Shown here: positions 25,907 to 37,811 of the stretch, piece by piece | How the letters are laid out: the number at the start of each line of letters is the position of its first letter | Numbering within the stretch: position 1 is the stretch's first letter | NCBI GenBank assembly: GCA_009823395.1 | Contig: CM020515.1 | Coordinates: 16,863,989 to 16,927,988 of the forward strand | DNA from: Thamnaconus septentrionalis | Taxonomy: Eukaryota; Chordata; Actinopteri; Tetraodontiformes; Monacanthidae | Length of the DNA: 64,000 nucleotides | Reading direction: 5' to 3' | Notes under the pieces: generated by a model | The model's input: the letters and a program-made list of their open reading frames with translations, nothing else | What the model was told of the DNA's origin: nothing | The model's database searches: none | Made by a program: the position numbers and the translations under genes

Positions 25907-26681
25907 TCTGATGCTTTGTAGGAGCTTCTGTGTGTTTGGAGATGGACCGTCAGAATCGTAAAGGGCATCCTGTCGAAAGTGTCACCTTCAAACCAGAACT
26001 GTGACCTCGGACTCGTCCCGCAGCCCGCACAGACTGGAGCCGTCTGTGGATGTGGACGTTTGCTGCTCGCACTGCAGCCGCACCAGTGTGTTGACACAAT
26101 AGCAGAGTTGAGGCCCGCATTCCTTGAGGGAACAAAATGTAAAACATCCCTGTAATGTCATTAGGAAGTGAACTTTTTTTTTCCACTTTGAAGGTTTGTG
26201 CAACTGGGTGACTAAGGTGTCTGGGTTTGTTTTTGCGTGGCGTGCAAGTGGATTGTGAAAAAGCATTTAACTTGTCAGTCATGATGTCAAAAAAAAGAAA
26301 AAGTCAAATTTCACAATAGTGATGCAAATATTTCCCAAATGCAAAGTGCAGGAAGATTCCTGTTGAGTGGCTGAAATCTTTCCTCCTGTCAGCTTCTTAC
26401 TGTTTGCTCTTCTTTCTGACCCTGCTGAACTTTACAATCTGCGTTTGGACAAAGAGGTCAGAGTCAGGCAGTGTTTCATCCTAAACTCAGGACTTTTTAC
26501 TCTGAGCTTCAAACAAACAAAATTCCTGAGATGGAAAGGTACTTTTTCCTCCTTTTCCTGCATAAACAAATGTGCTCTTGCCATTTGAAACGAGAAGACG
26601 AGGGAGGGAGGAAAAAACAAGGAGCAAAAGTCCCAGAAAATGTAAACAGGACAATAGCATCTCTGGGTCTCTTATGCAAGA

Positions 26682-26684
<3 letters not shown>

Positions 26685-26727
<43 letters not shown>

Positions 26728-26737
26728 GGGGGGGGGG
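26685..26737. repeat. T42 G11 homopolymer block
   Basis: A run of 42 T is followed directly by 11 G. Read on the minus strand this is C11A42, which could be the A tail of an old retroposed sequence, but no retrocopy is recognised beside it. Its length may not be reliable in the assembly. Confidence 0.85.
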
Positions 26738-27903
26738 TGTTTTTCATTCCCCACTCCTCCGACCCCCTCCGATCCCCCGAGCCCGCCCCCCTCAATTCGG
26801 CCCATTAATTAGCACCTGCGAGGTAAATTAGCACCTGTGGCTGCTACAGGCTGATAATTGCGACCCAGCAGGAAAACTGATACGCAGGACACAGTATTCC
26901 TTTCTTCAACAATGGTTCAATTGTGCAGGATTCCTCCCTAGAAGGCCCCGCAGGCTGACTACCTGTTTTGCTTTGCCACCTCCGCGAGACAAATTAATTA
27001 CTTGTCGACACCTTTTTAGATGCAAAAAGACGCGCAGAGACACAACCAGGAGCGACAAGAGGTGAGCAGATAATACGAGCCATGAAGTGTTTGTTGTTGT
27101 TTGTATTTCTGTTTCTTGTCTTATTGTTGTTTAAAAACACAACAGCTTAAAGTGAAATTGAAATGTAGCTTAATGCCAAGCCGCGTGTTTTCACATGCGA
27201 GTGTTTTGCCTCAAAGAATGAGAAACGTTCTCAAGTCGAGCAAAATTGACTTTCCACTTATTTGTCCTTTGTTTGGTTTCTCAGAGTCATTTGTTCCCTT
27301 CCAAACATGTCCAGCCGCAACGGAAACATCGCCAAACAGCCACATGTGACGTCACAGGTGAGTGAGCCGCATCTCCGTGCACCCGCTCCCAGGTTAGTGT
27401 GACGCCGCCTTGATTTCATTCGCCGCTGCATCAGGTCGAAGTTCCAATATAACATCAGATAAATGCGTGGTTTGTGGAGATTTATAGAGGTTTCCTGAAC
27501 ATTCTTCATTAGTAATCACAATAAGCCGCTCCGCTGCGATTTGAAATATAGATATTTGGAAATAGACGTGCAGCCTTTTAAAGGAAAAGCCTGCAGGACT
27601 GAACGTTCACGTTTAATGCAACTGAAATCGTAGCCGCCAGCTTTTTGTGCAGACACGTTTGCCCATGACTGACAGCTGTCAGCGCCTCCGAGCTCACCAC
27701 AAGATGACTTGTTTAATAGCACCACCAAGTGGCTAACTGGGGAACTGCCACCCTTCTTTGTTTACTGTCGTGCAGGGCATTTTCAAAAATCAGTATCTCG
27801 TAACTGCGGTCAGAATAGCTGGAGTTTCTTTTGACTTTGCTGGAAAGAAATTAATGAGCCTAACTGAGCAGAGAGCTCCTGAAGAGTTACCCTAGTCAAC
27901 AAC

Positions 27904-27938
27904 TGCATCTAAATACAAAGCAGTTGTATTTAGATGCA
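27904..27938. repeat. 15-bp perfect inverted repeat
   Basis: TGCATCTAAATACAA (27904-27918) and TTGTATTTAGATGCA (27924-27938) are separated by a 5-nt loop. It sits just beyond the atp6v0a1 3' end. The stem is too short for a typical microRNA precursor and is more likely a MITE remnant. Confidence 0.6.
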
Positions 27939-28080
27939 ACTGCGCTAAAATATTTGACTGTTGTTTATGTAATTTTCTTTTAAAGCCAAGTATTCTGAAT
28001 CCTACTTTTTACATGGCAAATACATTCATCATTGAGTTGGTTGCAACAAAGGGAACCAGACACCAGTCCATCTCTTTTTC

Positions 28081-28086
28081 TTTATT
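28081..28086 (-). terminator. Polyadenylation signal of atp6v0a1
   Basis: TTTATT on the + strand is AATAAA in the sense of atp6v0a1, 558 bp after its stop codon. Together with 28087-28644 it suggests a 3' UTR of about 0.6 kb that includes a (CA)n tract at 28555-28583. AT-rich sequence near 28340-28375 offers other weak signals. Confidence 0.5.
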
Positions 28087-28550
28087 GACACAGAAGTGCA
28101 TAAATTAAGGTGTGAGTGTTTAAATCACTTCCGAGGAACCCTGGCTACACAAACATCTACACCGGCTTCCGTAGGTCGTTCCTAATCCCGAGTACAATAT
28201 ACACATCCATAAACACAGAGGGAAGAAGTTACAACAGAATTCTGTCACCACTGTCAAATCATTGCTCAGGACACCTGGTGGTGCTGCAAACATCTGAGCC
28301 CGTGCATGATTGGTAGTGTAGGAGGGGGGACAAAATGCATAAATAATATTAAAGTAAATAAAATAAGTAAAACAAAACTCTACCAGGACATGATGATGAA
28401 GCGGTTTCTTACAAGACTGAGTGGATGAAGAGTTACTTCTGATTTAGAAACAGAATTAAAAAGGAATTTGAAATCCGACAAACAAAAAAGAAAGTCCTTT
28501 CAGTGGTGACACCTCAGCAAGTCAGAAACTGCACTTCACACACACACATG

Positions 28551-28585
<35 letters not shown>

Positions 28586-28644
28586 CAATCGCTATTCAAC
28601 ACCACATGGACACACGAAACAAGCCAGGTTATTGGACCAGGTTC

Positions 28645-31600
28645 TCATTCCTCAAATCTCCCGTCCAGGATGCTTTCGAAGGTGAAGGGGAGGAACTTGA
28701 AGCCCTGGCCTGAGTAAAACTTGTTTTGGAATTCCACCCTGCAGAGAGCAAAAGACCAATTAGCAACGACACACAAGCAACAGCGATGCAGCAACAGACA
28801 GCAGCAGAGGGCGATGATCATAATGATCTCGCTCTCATTAGAAATAAGGCAGCACCATTCTGGGAAGAGATTGTTGTGAAACCAGTTGCTGAGTTGTCAC
28901 TTTGCCACCAGTAAATGTGACGACCTCTTCTGAGTGCTACAGCTCAGATTGAGACTGTCAGGATGCCACTGTCAAATAAATGTTTTTATTTTTAAACTTT
29001 GAGCTGAGGTGACTTTTTGTACGTATTCAGCTTCATAAACTGGGACGGCTACACGGCCGCGTTACATGAAGCGATGGACTTTCTGCTTTCCCCATAAATG
29101 ACTCGGCCGTAGCAGGAATACATGGTTACACATTAATCGTGTGGAGTGCAAAAAGGAAATGTAAAGGTCACGCGCAAAGCACAAAAAAACGACAGACGGC
29201 GCGCAGCTTACCAGTGCAGACGCAGTGCGTGCAAGAAGGCCGACAAGCCTTCCATGATGAGGAGAATGGCAATCGTGAGCGTGGCGAAGGCGAAAAAGAT
29301 GACGGAGAGGAAGACGAAGCCCACCAGGCTCTGGGTGCCGAGGCCCAGGCGCATCACCATGGACCACAGCACCTCGGACAGTTCTGAGGACGGGAGACGG
29401 AGGGCAACGTCAGGGACCGGAGGGAAGTTTCTGCTGCTGGCCACTGGGTGGCGACATACGGCATGACGTCATAGAAGCCTCAGAGTATTAAAGCAGCCTG
29501 GCTCAAACTGGCTGCAACAATTCTGACAACCGATTCACACCGGAAGCATCCAGGGCGTGTCTGCGGTGTGTGCAGAAACCGAACCCGACCGAACTGTGTC
29601 TCCAGTATTGCTGAGTGTAAAAAAAAAAAAAAAAAAAAAAAAAACAAACTGCTTGTACCATACAAAATGTTTAAAGTTTACCTTCATTTTGTTCATGATA
29701 GTTTCAGATTTAAAGTGAAATCTGCTTTATTGTTTGACAGCCGAGCTGAACAGTGTTGAAGCGTCACGTTGACCTTTCACAGTAAAATCCAGCAGCGCGT
29801 ATAAAAACTAATTCCAGCACAATGTACATTATGATGAAAATCAACCGCATCCACCGTGTTTTCCAATCATTGACTTCCTGCCTGAACCATTCCACCTGCT
29901 GTGATTGACGCGCCGGCAACGCGTGAACAATAGAACAGCCGCGTGTTTTTCCAAAGCGCTGCCGTTTCACACTTCTGGGGCGCTTCTTCTGGGGCCTGGT
30001 GTGAACTTGCACACTGACTGTAATGGCCGCTGTCTGCTGCAGAGCCGCAGAAGCTTTGGGTGTGAATTGCGGGTGATTGGACAGCTTGACTGCAATAGAC
30101 AGAAGTTTGCTCCACTTAAATTGCAAGTGTGTCAGCCTCCTTCCAGATGTAAACACTTCACAAACCTGAAAAACAGAGACAAAATCCACCTGGCTTGGGC
30201 AATAAAATCTGGCCAATAACAGTGCGACTTACGTGCATGAGCCAGACTGAGGGCCCACAGTCTCAGGTAGGAGGCTGTGTTGGAGATGCAGCCCAGGCAG
30301 TACTCGATGGTGTGGATGGCTTGATTCACCGCCACGTCGGCGACGTCAAACTGTGGGACAGACACACAACATAAGTGTAGTCACAGTAAGTATGCTCATT
30401 TATTTCACTGCTGGTAGCGCTATTCATTTTTTCTCTCTCCCCTCCTGGATTAACAAGGAGCCCAAAACCAGATGGAGGGACGTTCAGAGTTTCCCAGCAT
30501 CACCAGTACCACAGGCAGCATTCACCTACTGGCCAGCAGAGCATCCCTGCAACCCAGAGTTTAAGTGATCCAGCACCAGTTAACACACACACACAGATTC
30601 ACACACAGTCACAGTCACGTCTAGCAGCAGCAGCAGCAGCAGCAGCATCAGGCAACAGTTAGCTGGGACAGAAAGGAGCCAGAAGTGACGGCCAGGACGG
30701 CTACACATGCAGGGGGTTAGCTGGGTGACTGGGGGGGGGGGGAGGGTGGAGCTCCTACCTCTTCCTCTTGATGGGCCTTGACAGCAGGTGACAAAAGGGA
30801 GTGCTTAGTTATTGACAGGGCACACGCACACAAACAGAGTGACAGACGCACAAAAAACAAACGAGTAAAGAGGCAGACATCAGTCGAGGAAGTGAAGAGC
30901 AAAACGACAGGATGACAAAATTCATTTCTCGACGCGGCTGAAACCCTGCTAACGCTTCCCAGCGTCAGGTTGAAAACTGAAGCATCCTTCCCTCGCCTCT
31001 TGGTGGCGCTGCCAGCCCCTCCCACAACTTCCCCAACTTTACAGTGGCCTCTCATTCACACATGCACTCACACACCAATGGGTGGCTGCTGCCTTGCAAG
31101 GCGCTGCCGAGCCCCATTGGGAGCAATGTAGGGTGAAGTGTCTTGCCCAAGGACACAACGCCGGACTAGGATGGAGCGGGATTTGAACCGCCAACCTTTC
31201 GGTCATTGGACAAGCCACTCTACCTCCCACCGTTGTGTTTCCATTACCAGTTTTTCATTGCGATATTTAGGTTTTGCGCAATTCTATGGGTACAGGAAAC
31301 AGCGAGAGTCACGGTGATATCGGAAAGCTGCTGCTGGGCGACTTGTTTCCTCTATTGTCCCACAGAGAAGCGTGAAAGAGGAGTCTGGCAGGTCGCCTTT
31401 CAAACTGCAGCTGAATTATTCAACGAGACGCTGGCTGCTCTCTGAACCACCGCAGTGTGTCCGTCTCACCTCGGGCTCTTCTTCCGAGTGCTGCGAGAGC
31501 TGGTCGTGCTGGATGATCTCAGCCTGGTCCTCAGTGGGGCCGTTGCCCACCCGGATCCCGCCAAAGTTCTGCATGCCCTGAGAACAGAGGAGGACGAGCA

Positions 31601-34600
31601 GTGATGATGTCATACAAACGCAAAAAGATTGTTTTCTTGTTGTTGCTTTTTTAAAGTCGACTTACCAGGTTTTTCCTCCACATATGCTGCCTGTACATGA
31701 TGACGGTTTTCACAACTAACATGACGGGAACACAGGCCAAGGCCATGAGGACCAAGAAGATTTGGAGGCCTTGCTGCAAAACAGAAAGACACAAAGTTTT
31801 AATTTAAAAAAGGAAAAAAAATGCAGCTTTATTCTGGGACACAGGACGGACCTGCCCGCTGTAGAGCGGCCTGTTGGTGGGGTCGTTGTACTGGAAGAGG
31901 AACATGTTGATGAAGGAGATGAGGAGGCTGGGGGCCAGCCTGGAGGTGCTAGCGTCGTACGCCACCCACTTGTAGAAGACCAGGATGACCAGGTAGCCGA
32001 AGAGGCTGGACATGAAGATGATCTCCGGGATGAAGCCCAGGTAGATGTTCATCGGCTTGTTGAAGTACCTGTGGAGGGGTGTGAGCGGTGAGAGAGGACA
32101 TGAGACGAGAGGGCGAGAGAGACGTGATGTGCTGGTGGGCGGTGTCAGCACTCACAGGTGGTTGAAGAGGCTGAGAGAAACTCCGAAGAGCATGTGGATG
32201 ACCCCCAGGATGATGGACATCTTCATCTTGAAGGAGTTCAGGAAGGTCAGCTTGTTGGTGGCGATGTTCCAGATCTTGGCAGAGAAGAAAACCATTTTAC
32301 TTTGAGTGCTAGTTTAGTTCAAATGGAACCTAGTCAATGTTTTGGAGGCCAGAAATGAATAGAAAAGCCGTTTCAATCGTTTGAAGGTCCCATATTTGAC
32401 TGATTTCTGGATCTTTGCTTTTCATCCCAGACTCCAGAGCAGCTCCACTGGGTTTTAAAACAGAATCGTTTCTTGGACCTCCCGCAAAATGGAAAAAAAA
32501 CAATGGAAAGATATATATATTCACCGGATCAATGCCGATGGGGTACGGCCCATTGAACACTCCATCAACCGCTGGGTCCAACTGCAGGAGCCTGTTCTCC
32601 TCCAGAATTTGAAACCTGGGGGAAAAAAACCCAGAGTTTTATATATTTATCAAGACTGCTGAGCTAAAACACCGTGATGACAGACCGACTGCACAAGAGG
32701 GAAATTTGTTCATGACGACAAGGTTCACGGTGCCTAAAATAAACCCAGGAAACCGAAGTTGGCGACACGTACGTCCAGTTGCCTCCCACCCGCGGGTTGA
32801 ACATGGGCCGGACGCTCCAGCTGGAGCCGAAGATGTTGAGCGACTTGGAGAAGCAGTCGTTGTAGATGATCCCCGTGTACATGGAGAAGAGGCCCATGAG
32901 CAGGATGATGTAGCGGCCGCCAAACAGCATGTTGAACATCTGCCGCAGAGCCATCAGAGTCAGAAGAGCTCGACAAAGTGATGGCGTGCAGTTTAACAAA
33001 GGGACCACGGAGAGTCTGGAGGGGTGGGGGAGGAGGGGGAGGCGGCCTGATGAAGGGAGGATGATAGGATCCGTACCTCGTTGTCGTTCTTCTGGGCCAT
33101 CAGCCGGCTCTCCCTCAACACCAGGTAGAGGGCGGCGGCGGTCATGAGCGCCCCGTGGCCCAGGTCCCCGAACATGACGGCGAACAGGAAGGGGAAGGTG
33201 ATGATGGTGAATGGCGCTGGAGACAAGGAGGGGACCGGGGAGGGGCGGGTGGATGTAATGGACCACAACAACAACAACAACAACAACAACAGATGACGAG
33301 CGATGAGTCCGAGTGTCGGGGACGGCGGCGCTCTTACCGGGGTTGATCTCGCGGTAGCTGCCCATGCCGTAGGCGTCCACGATGCTCTGGAAGCCCGACG
33401 TCAACTTGTTGGTCTTGTTGTAGGTGGGCGGGGTCTGCTTGGTCTGCATCCTGTTGAGGATGGAGGGCACGGAGGAGCCGCTCTTCTCCTGGACAGACAA
33501 ACAGACTTGGATAGATCTCATCCCAACATCACATCCCAGATCCTGGAGTAAAGCAGCAGCGAGACGTTTCGTCCACTGAGGGGAAACCTTCAGCGTCGCC
33601 GCTCTTCTGTCATCTTGTCAATGTGCAGATGTCATCATGTTCTGACAGAGCAGCCGCTACTGCAGATAAGTTAATCTCTTAAGCAGCAGAGGAGCAAACA
33701 GTAACTTCCTTTATCTCTTCTGGCTCGCTGCGGCTGCTTCCTGGAGTCACGCACGGCTGAATCTTACTGGCCAGAGAACACAGAGTGATCCAGCTGCAGA
33801 GCAGGTTCACCTTGACCTCCACTACCAGTCAAAAGTTTGGACACATACTTAGGTGTGTCCAAACTTTTGACTGGTAGTGTATATGAGCTCAGAATCCTTT
33901 CGAACTCTACCCAACCCCTGCTGGAAGCTGCTGGCAGCTGCTGTTTGTCAAATAGCCCCAAACCCAAATAGTCTAATGTTTGAAGTTTAACATGTGAGCT
34001 GTGTGAAAGTCTTGTTTGTTTTCCACCCTGAAAACCGGCTTTACAATACGACACTCGGCGGCAGCGCCTCTCACCGTTCCCCTGCGCAGGGCGAACTGGA
34101 TGGAGTCCAGGTCGGACACGGGACACCACACCTCGGCGATCAGACACTTCTGGGTCACGTCGATGTTGCACAGGTTGAGGGTGTGGTAGATGGCCTTCAT
34201 CTTCCTCACCTTGATGAACCAAACCCTCACCGTCTTGGCGGCGGCCTGCAGGACCCGCTGCCGGTGGTCCTCCGTCTGGTTTAGCACCTGGTCAGAGGAG
34301 GAGGAGGAGGAGGAGGAGGAGGAGGAGGAGGAGGAGGAGGAGGAGGAGGAGGATTAAGGTTCCAGCTGGAAGTCACTGTCACTGCTTCAGGCTGCAGGAC
34401 TCTTTGCCTGCTGTCCAGTGGATAAATAATCTGCACACACAGCTGTGAGGAAGAGCTTTCTAATCAATAACCTTTTCTGACTTTAATTCTACCAAAAAAA
34501 AGCCCGACTCAACTTGAAGTCGAGGCTCATCGAATCTGCCGAGTCTGCACAAGCAGTCCATGTGGCTGCAACACTAATTAATCATTTTATTTATTTTTTT

Positions 34601-36319
34601 ACTGTAAACCTGTTAAACCTCTACAAATAGTCATGCATAACAATAATTATGCATTGATGTTTGCTTTAAATGCATTTGCAACTCAATTAAAACGAAGCAT
34701 TACAAATAAACAGGAAGTATTATGAAACCGAACAGGAAGTGCAGTGTGCACTATGAGGAGCAGCTGTGGTCACTTTTTACATATTTTCCTCTCAAGTCAT
34801 TTTCCAGCGAATGTGCTGAGTTCACCAAACAAAAAAAGAGAACCACCAAGTTCAAGTTTAGTTCTTTTTTTTTAGTGACTATGACTGAGTCGGCGTCTGC
34901 TTTACCATCTGCAGGTCGTCAATGCGTGCATTCACGCCCGCCAGCATCTCCCTCCTCTCCTGGGGCGTTTCCGGACACGGGTACAAGGTCGCCCTGAACC
35001 TGAGGAGGAGGTGACAATGTTTCATGACAAGGATGAAAACTACTGGCACATTTCAAAAAGCAGTCGGCCCATCGGTTTACCCCTCGCAGATCTTCTTCAC
35101 TCTGTTCTTCAGCTGGTCTCCCTGGAAGAAGATGATGAAGACGGACTTGTAGACCTGGTCTCCCTGTGAAGACATCGCACGCCGTCAAAGACCGAGACCA
35201 AGGCCGACGCATCCACACGGTGACAAAAAAATCTACCGTGTGTGTACCGACCGTGGTGGGGTCCTCCAGGGGGTCCTCGATATCTGCCTGCCTCAGGAAG
35301 ACGTTCCCTCTGCAGACCCGCCACAGCATCCTCTCAAAGGTAGGGATTCTCTCCCTGCCGATGACTCCAGCCACAAACCTTCAACCAGCGGAGGATTAAT
35401 ATCATATCTTTAGATTTTTCCAGACTGACAGACGAATGAAAAATAAATGTCCTATATAAGACACAGGAGTTACTCATTTTAGTGACTTTATCCAACATAA
35501 ATCCAAAGCCAAAAAAATCCCTCTGAATGTACACACTGAATCATTTAACACATAAATTCAGTACATTTCAAATATATATACAGTATATATTTTAGATTTA
35601 TCACAACTTTTGACCCTGTACTAAACTATATTAATATAAAAAATGAATGTAAACTAGGTCTGTGAATGAGAATTCTACAGGTTTGTGCTTCAAGTTGCCT
35701 GACTAAGCCGTGCAGCCTGTGCTGGAGGGGGGCGGACGGACGGACGTGATAGGCTGGCTGTGAACTGGTTTGGGGCACAGATGGTGGGAGTTCAGCCGGT
35801 GGAAATCTTCCAATCAAAAGCCTGATCCGATGTCATGAGGGGGGGGGGGGGGCGAGCAGGCTCACCCCAGTCTCAGAGGAGCCCCGCGGTTCGGGTCGGT
35901 GGGGTCGATGAGGGTGGACGACTCCTCCAGCAAACTGGGATCCTCCATCTGCACCAGTCAGTCAGCACACACACACACAAGCTGGGATCATTTTTTCATA
36001 CATGACACAACATTTAGTGCACCGTGTAAATGATTGCAGACTCGGTTTTCCAATAAATGATTCACCTCAATTTGCGCTCACAAAACAGCTTGTAAAAGGC
36101 TTCCTAACCACGGTGAGGCCGATGAAGTGGAAAGGGTTAGTGGGGGGGGGTGAACTCAACTGGAAATGCTCAGGCTAATTGTGTTCAAAGCTGTAGAGCC
36201 TGTTAGAAGAGTCAGATTCCTGGCTATTAATGTCACCAAATGGTAAAAAGAACCATGTGAGGAGAAAAGAAATCACGAGGGAAACACCTTTGACCAAATC
36301 AATGAGCAGTAAGGCCTCC

Positions 36320-36400
<81 letters not shown>

Positions 36401-37811
36401 CTCAAACTTTAAAACAAGAAACCCTAAAAATGAACTATTGCATTCGTGTTGCTCTGAAACCTTGTGGCCAACATGTTCAAATGAAAGTCACATTGATCTT
36501 TGATCGCCTCAGCAGGGGTGTTAAATTAAAAAAAAAAAGACCTTGCGCAGGCTGTTTTGCAAGCGTCGCACTCGCTCTGGTGCTGACCTCATCAAAAAAC
36601 TGCTGCGTGCGCCGCAGGATGTGCTTGAGCTCCGTCAGCTCCAGGAAGTTCTTCTTCAGCGCCTCCTGGTTGGTGTTGATTTCCTTCAGCTCGTTCTCCA
36701 GCTTCTCGAATGTGGCCTGGAGGAGCAGAGTGGGGAGGGGTCAGCACGTGCACGGAGCAATCAACAAAGTTACGGGGATGGGAGGGGTCACCTCCATGTC
36801 GATCATGTCCCTGGGGAAGGGGACCTCGGGGTTCTCTCCTGTGTCCACCATCGGGATGTCGGCCTTTTTGATCTCTTTTTCCACGAACCCTGTGGAGGAG
36901 GAAGACCAGGAAGTGCAAACACATGAGCTCCAGACAGATGATGCCGCCGTGCAAACCAGAAAAAGAGAATTCCGTTTCAGTCCAGGCTAAAATGTGATTG
37001 AAGGGCAGGGGGGGGAGAAAAAAAATATTCTCACTCACTCAGTTTGCGATCCATCTCTTCACATCGTCGCACTTCGTTGACGAACTTCCGCTGGAAGACG
37101 TTGACGTCGGGATTGAGCTGCAGGGGGACACGGCAGGGCAGAGAAGTGAGCAAGACCAGCGTCTCATTAGTTACTCATCACGTTATCCTATCGAGCAGGT
37201 TTCACATTGGAAGATTCATTGCAAAATCTAAAGCAAACAACGTTTGCTGTGGCCACATTGTTTGGCTCTTGTTGTATTTAGACAGGCGGGAGGAAATGCA
37301 AATATTTGCTGGTTTCCTGTCTGGCATGCGAGGAGTCGGACACTGGCAGCTGCAGGCTGCCGCAATATTTCACACTGCTCAAATGAAACGGTGCACTTGG
37401 CCTCCTGAGAACCTCTAGTTTAACCTCCTAGGGTGCAACTGATCAGATTCATTCTTTCAGTCTTGAACTAAAACACAGTTAGATGGCCGCTGCTGTCGGT
37501 GCACAGCAGTGTCTGACACTCGCACAAAGCCTCCCTCAGGGCTTCCCAGCGATGGGTCTCATCATGTGTGGAATGAGCTCCTCAGCTGTGAGCACATGAT
37601 GAGCACGATGCTGAAGAAATGCCCCGAGCTCGGTGGTGAAGCTGACGTGAAAGAAAGCGCATTCCAGCGCCGAGGAAGCCCGGGCACAACTCACATCGCG
37701 GAACTGCACCATGCCGATCTCTCCCAGCTCGCTGACGCAACAGTAGGCCGCCTCCGACTGCAGGAAGAGCTGAGCCAGCGTCATTTCTTCGCTTCTGAAG
37801 AGCTCCCCCAT
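28645..37811 (-). CDS. atp6v0a1: V-type proton ATPase 116 kDa subunit a1, 20 coding exons, 835 aa
   Basis: Coding exons, 5' to 3': 37695-37811, 37039-37117, 36792-36889, 36588-36716, 35866-35948, 35252-35378, 35081-35163, 34906-34999, 34075-34287, 33338-33488, 33077-33216, 32773-32939, 32525-32615, 32156-32274, 31852-32068, 31666-31773, 31470-31577, 30233-30350, 29212-29383 and 28645-28738. All are GT-AG, phase is kept, and the total is 2508 nt. The product is the a subunit of the membrane V0 sector: the N-terminal cytosolic half acts as stator and in targeting, and the C-terminal half forms the proton half-channels. It begins [16 protein letters not shown] as in vertebrate a1. Membrane segments start near residue 393 ([15 protein letters not shown]). 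Arginines R738 (SYLRLW) and R802 (LHALRLHW) correspond to the channel arginines known from yeast Vph1 (R735, R799). Length matches mammalian a1 (about 832-838). Close identity to the a1 isoform over the cytosolic half separates it from a2, a3 and a4. Confidence 0.95.
30759..30776 (-). other. atp6v0a1: Candidate 18-nt alternative microexon of atp6v0a1 (AHQEEE)
   Basis: Between exons 17 and 18, in sense orientation, the sequence CTGTCAAG precedes 18 nt encoding AHQEEE, followed by the donor GTAGGA. Both flanking exon boundaries are phase 0, so inclusion would turn ...SEEEPE-FDVAD... into ...SEEEPE-AHQEEE-FDVAD.... From general knowledge, mammalian ATP6V0A1 has an alternatively spliced acidic insert of 6-7 residues at this same place. 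The polypyrimidine tract here is weak, which fits an optional exon but also fits a chance match. Confidence 0.5.
31055..31230 (-). mobile_element. tRNA-derived SINE in an atp6v0a1 intron
   Basis: On the minus strand the element opens with a tRNA-like head: GAGGTAGAGTGGCTTGTCC resembles a box A region and GGTTCAAATCC matches the RNA polymerase III box B consensus. It then runs through TGTCCTTGGGCAAGACACTT and a TGTGTGAGTG... tail typical of a very common fish repeat. It is not a functional tRNA because the acceptor stem is missing. It lies between exons 17 and 18. Confidence 0.7.
33264..33291. repeat. (ACA)n trinucleotide repeat in an atp6v0a1 intron
   Basis: About nine CAA/ACA units lie in the intron between exons 10 and 11. 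On the minus strand this is a TTG-type run lying 45-75 nt upstream of the exon 11 acceptor. Confidence 0.85.
33821..33878. mobile_element. Tc1/mariner-like MITE remnant, 25-bp perfect hairpin
   Basis: The left arm (33821-33845) begins ACTACCAGTCAAAAGTTTGG. The right arm (33854-33878) is its exact reverse complement, with an 8-nt loop TACTTAGG between them. The motif CCAGTCAAAAGTTTGGACAC is a familiar terminal sequence of small fish Tc1/mariner-type elements. Here the two ends have come together with almost no interior. It lies in the intron between exons 9 and 10 of atp6v0a1. Confidence 0.75.
34295..34352. repeat. (GGA)n repeat that forms the exon 9 polypyrimidine tract of atp6v0a1
   Basis: This is a 58-nt uninterrupted purine run on the + strand. 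In the sense of atp6v0a1 it is (TCC)n and ends 7 nt before the exon 9 acceptor CTGACCAG, so it occupies the place of the polypyrimidine tract of intron 8. Confidence 0.9.
36322..36397. repeat. (TG)38 microsatellite in an atp6v0a1 intron
   Basis: An uninterrupted 76-nt TG run, the longest dinucleotide repeat in the window, lies between exons 4 and 5. Frames through it (poly Val-Cys, poly Thr-His) are artefacts. Confidence 0.97.

Larger units (their letters stand above)
20270..28060. other. Intergenic region between convergent stk17a and atp6v0a1
   Basis: No coding exon is recognised in this 7.8 kb. It holds an AT-rich hairpin (20458-20507), a short CTG run (21112-21138), a LINE/SINE-like tail (to 22506), two copies of the dispersed repeat family (24716-24881 and 25877-25900), a (TG)n run (25267-25296), a T42G11 tract (26685-26737) and a 15-bp hairpin (27904-27938). 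A GC-richer patch at 23880-24300 has no supported function. Confidence 0.6.

Noticed and set aside
29480..29665. Phe-rich minus-strand frame
   Set aside because: It is a translation of an A-rich run (about 24 A near 29620-29644) in an atp6v0a1 intron.
31150..31230. Possible tRNA gene with a perfect box B
   Set aside because: The acceptor stem and a proper cloverleaf are missing, and the rest matches a dispersed fish repeat, so it is the head of a SINE.
32664..33521. 285-codon minus-strand frame covering several atp6v0a1 exons
   Set aside because: It contains true exon pieces (residues of exons 10 to 12) but runs through introns, out of phase for part of its length. The spliced model is supported by phase and family identity.
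36321..36412. Poly Val-Cys and poly Thr-His open frames
   Set aside because: They are translations of the (TG)38 microsatellite. The same applies to frames at 7397-7429, 14055-14087, 25267-25296, 47855-47898 and 50035-50096.
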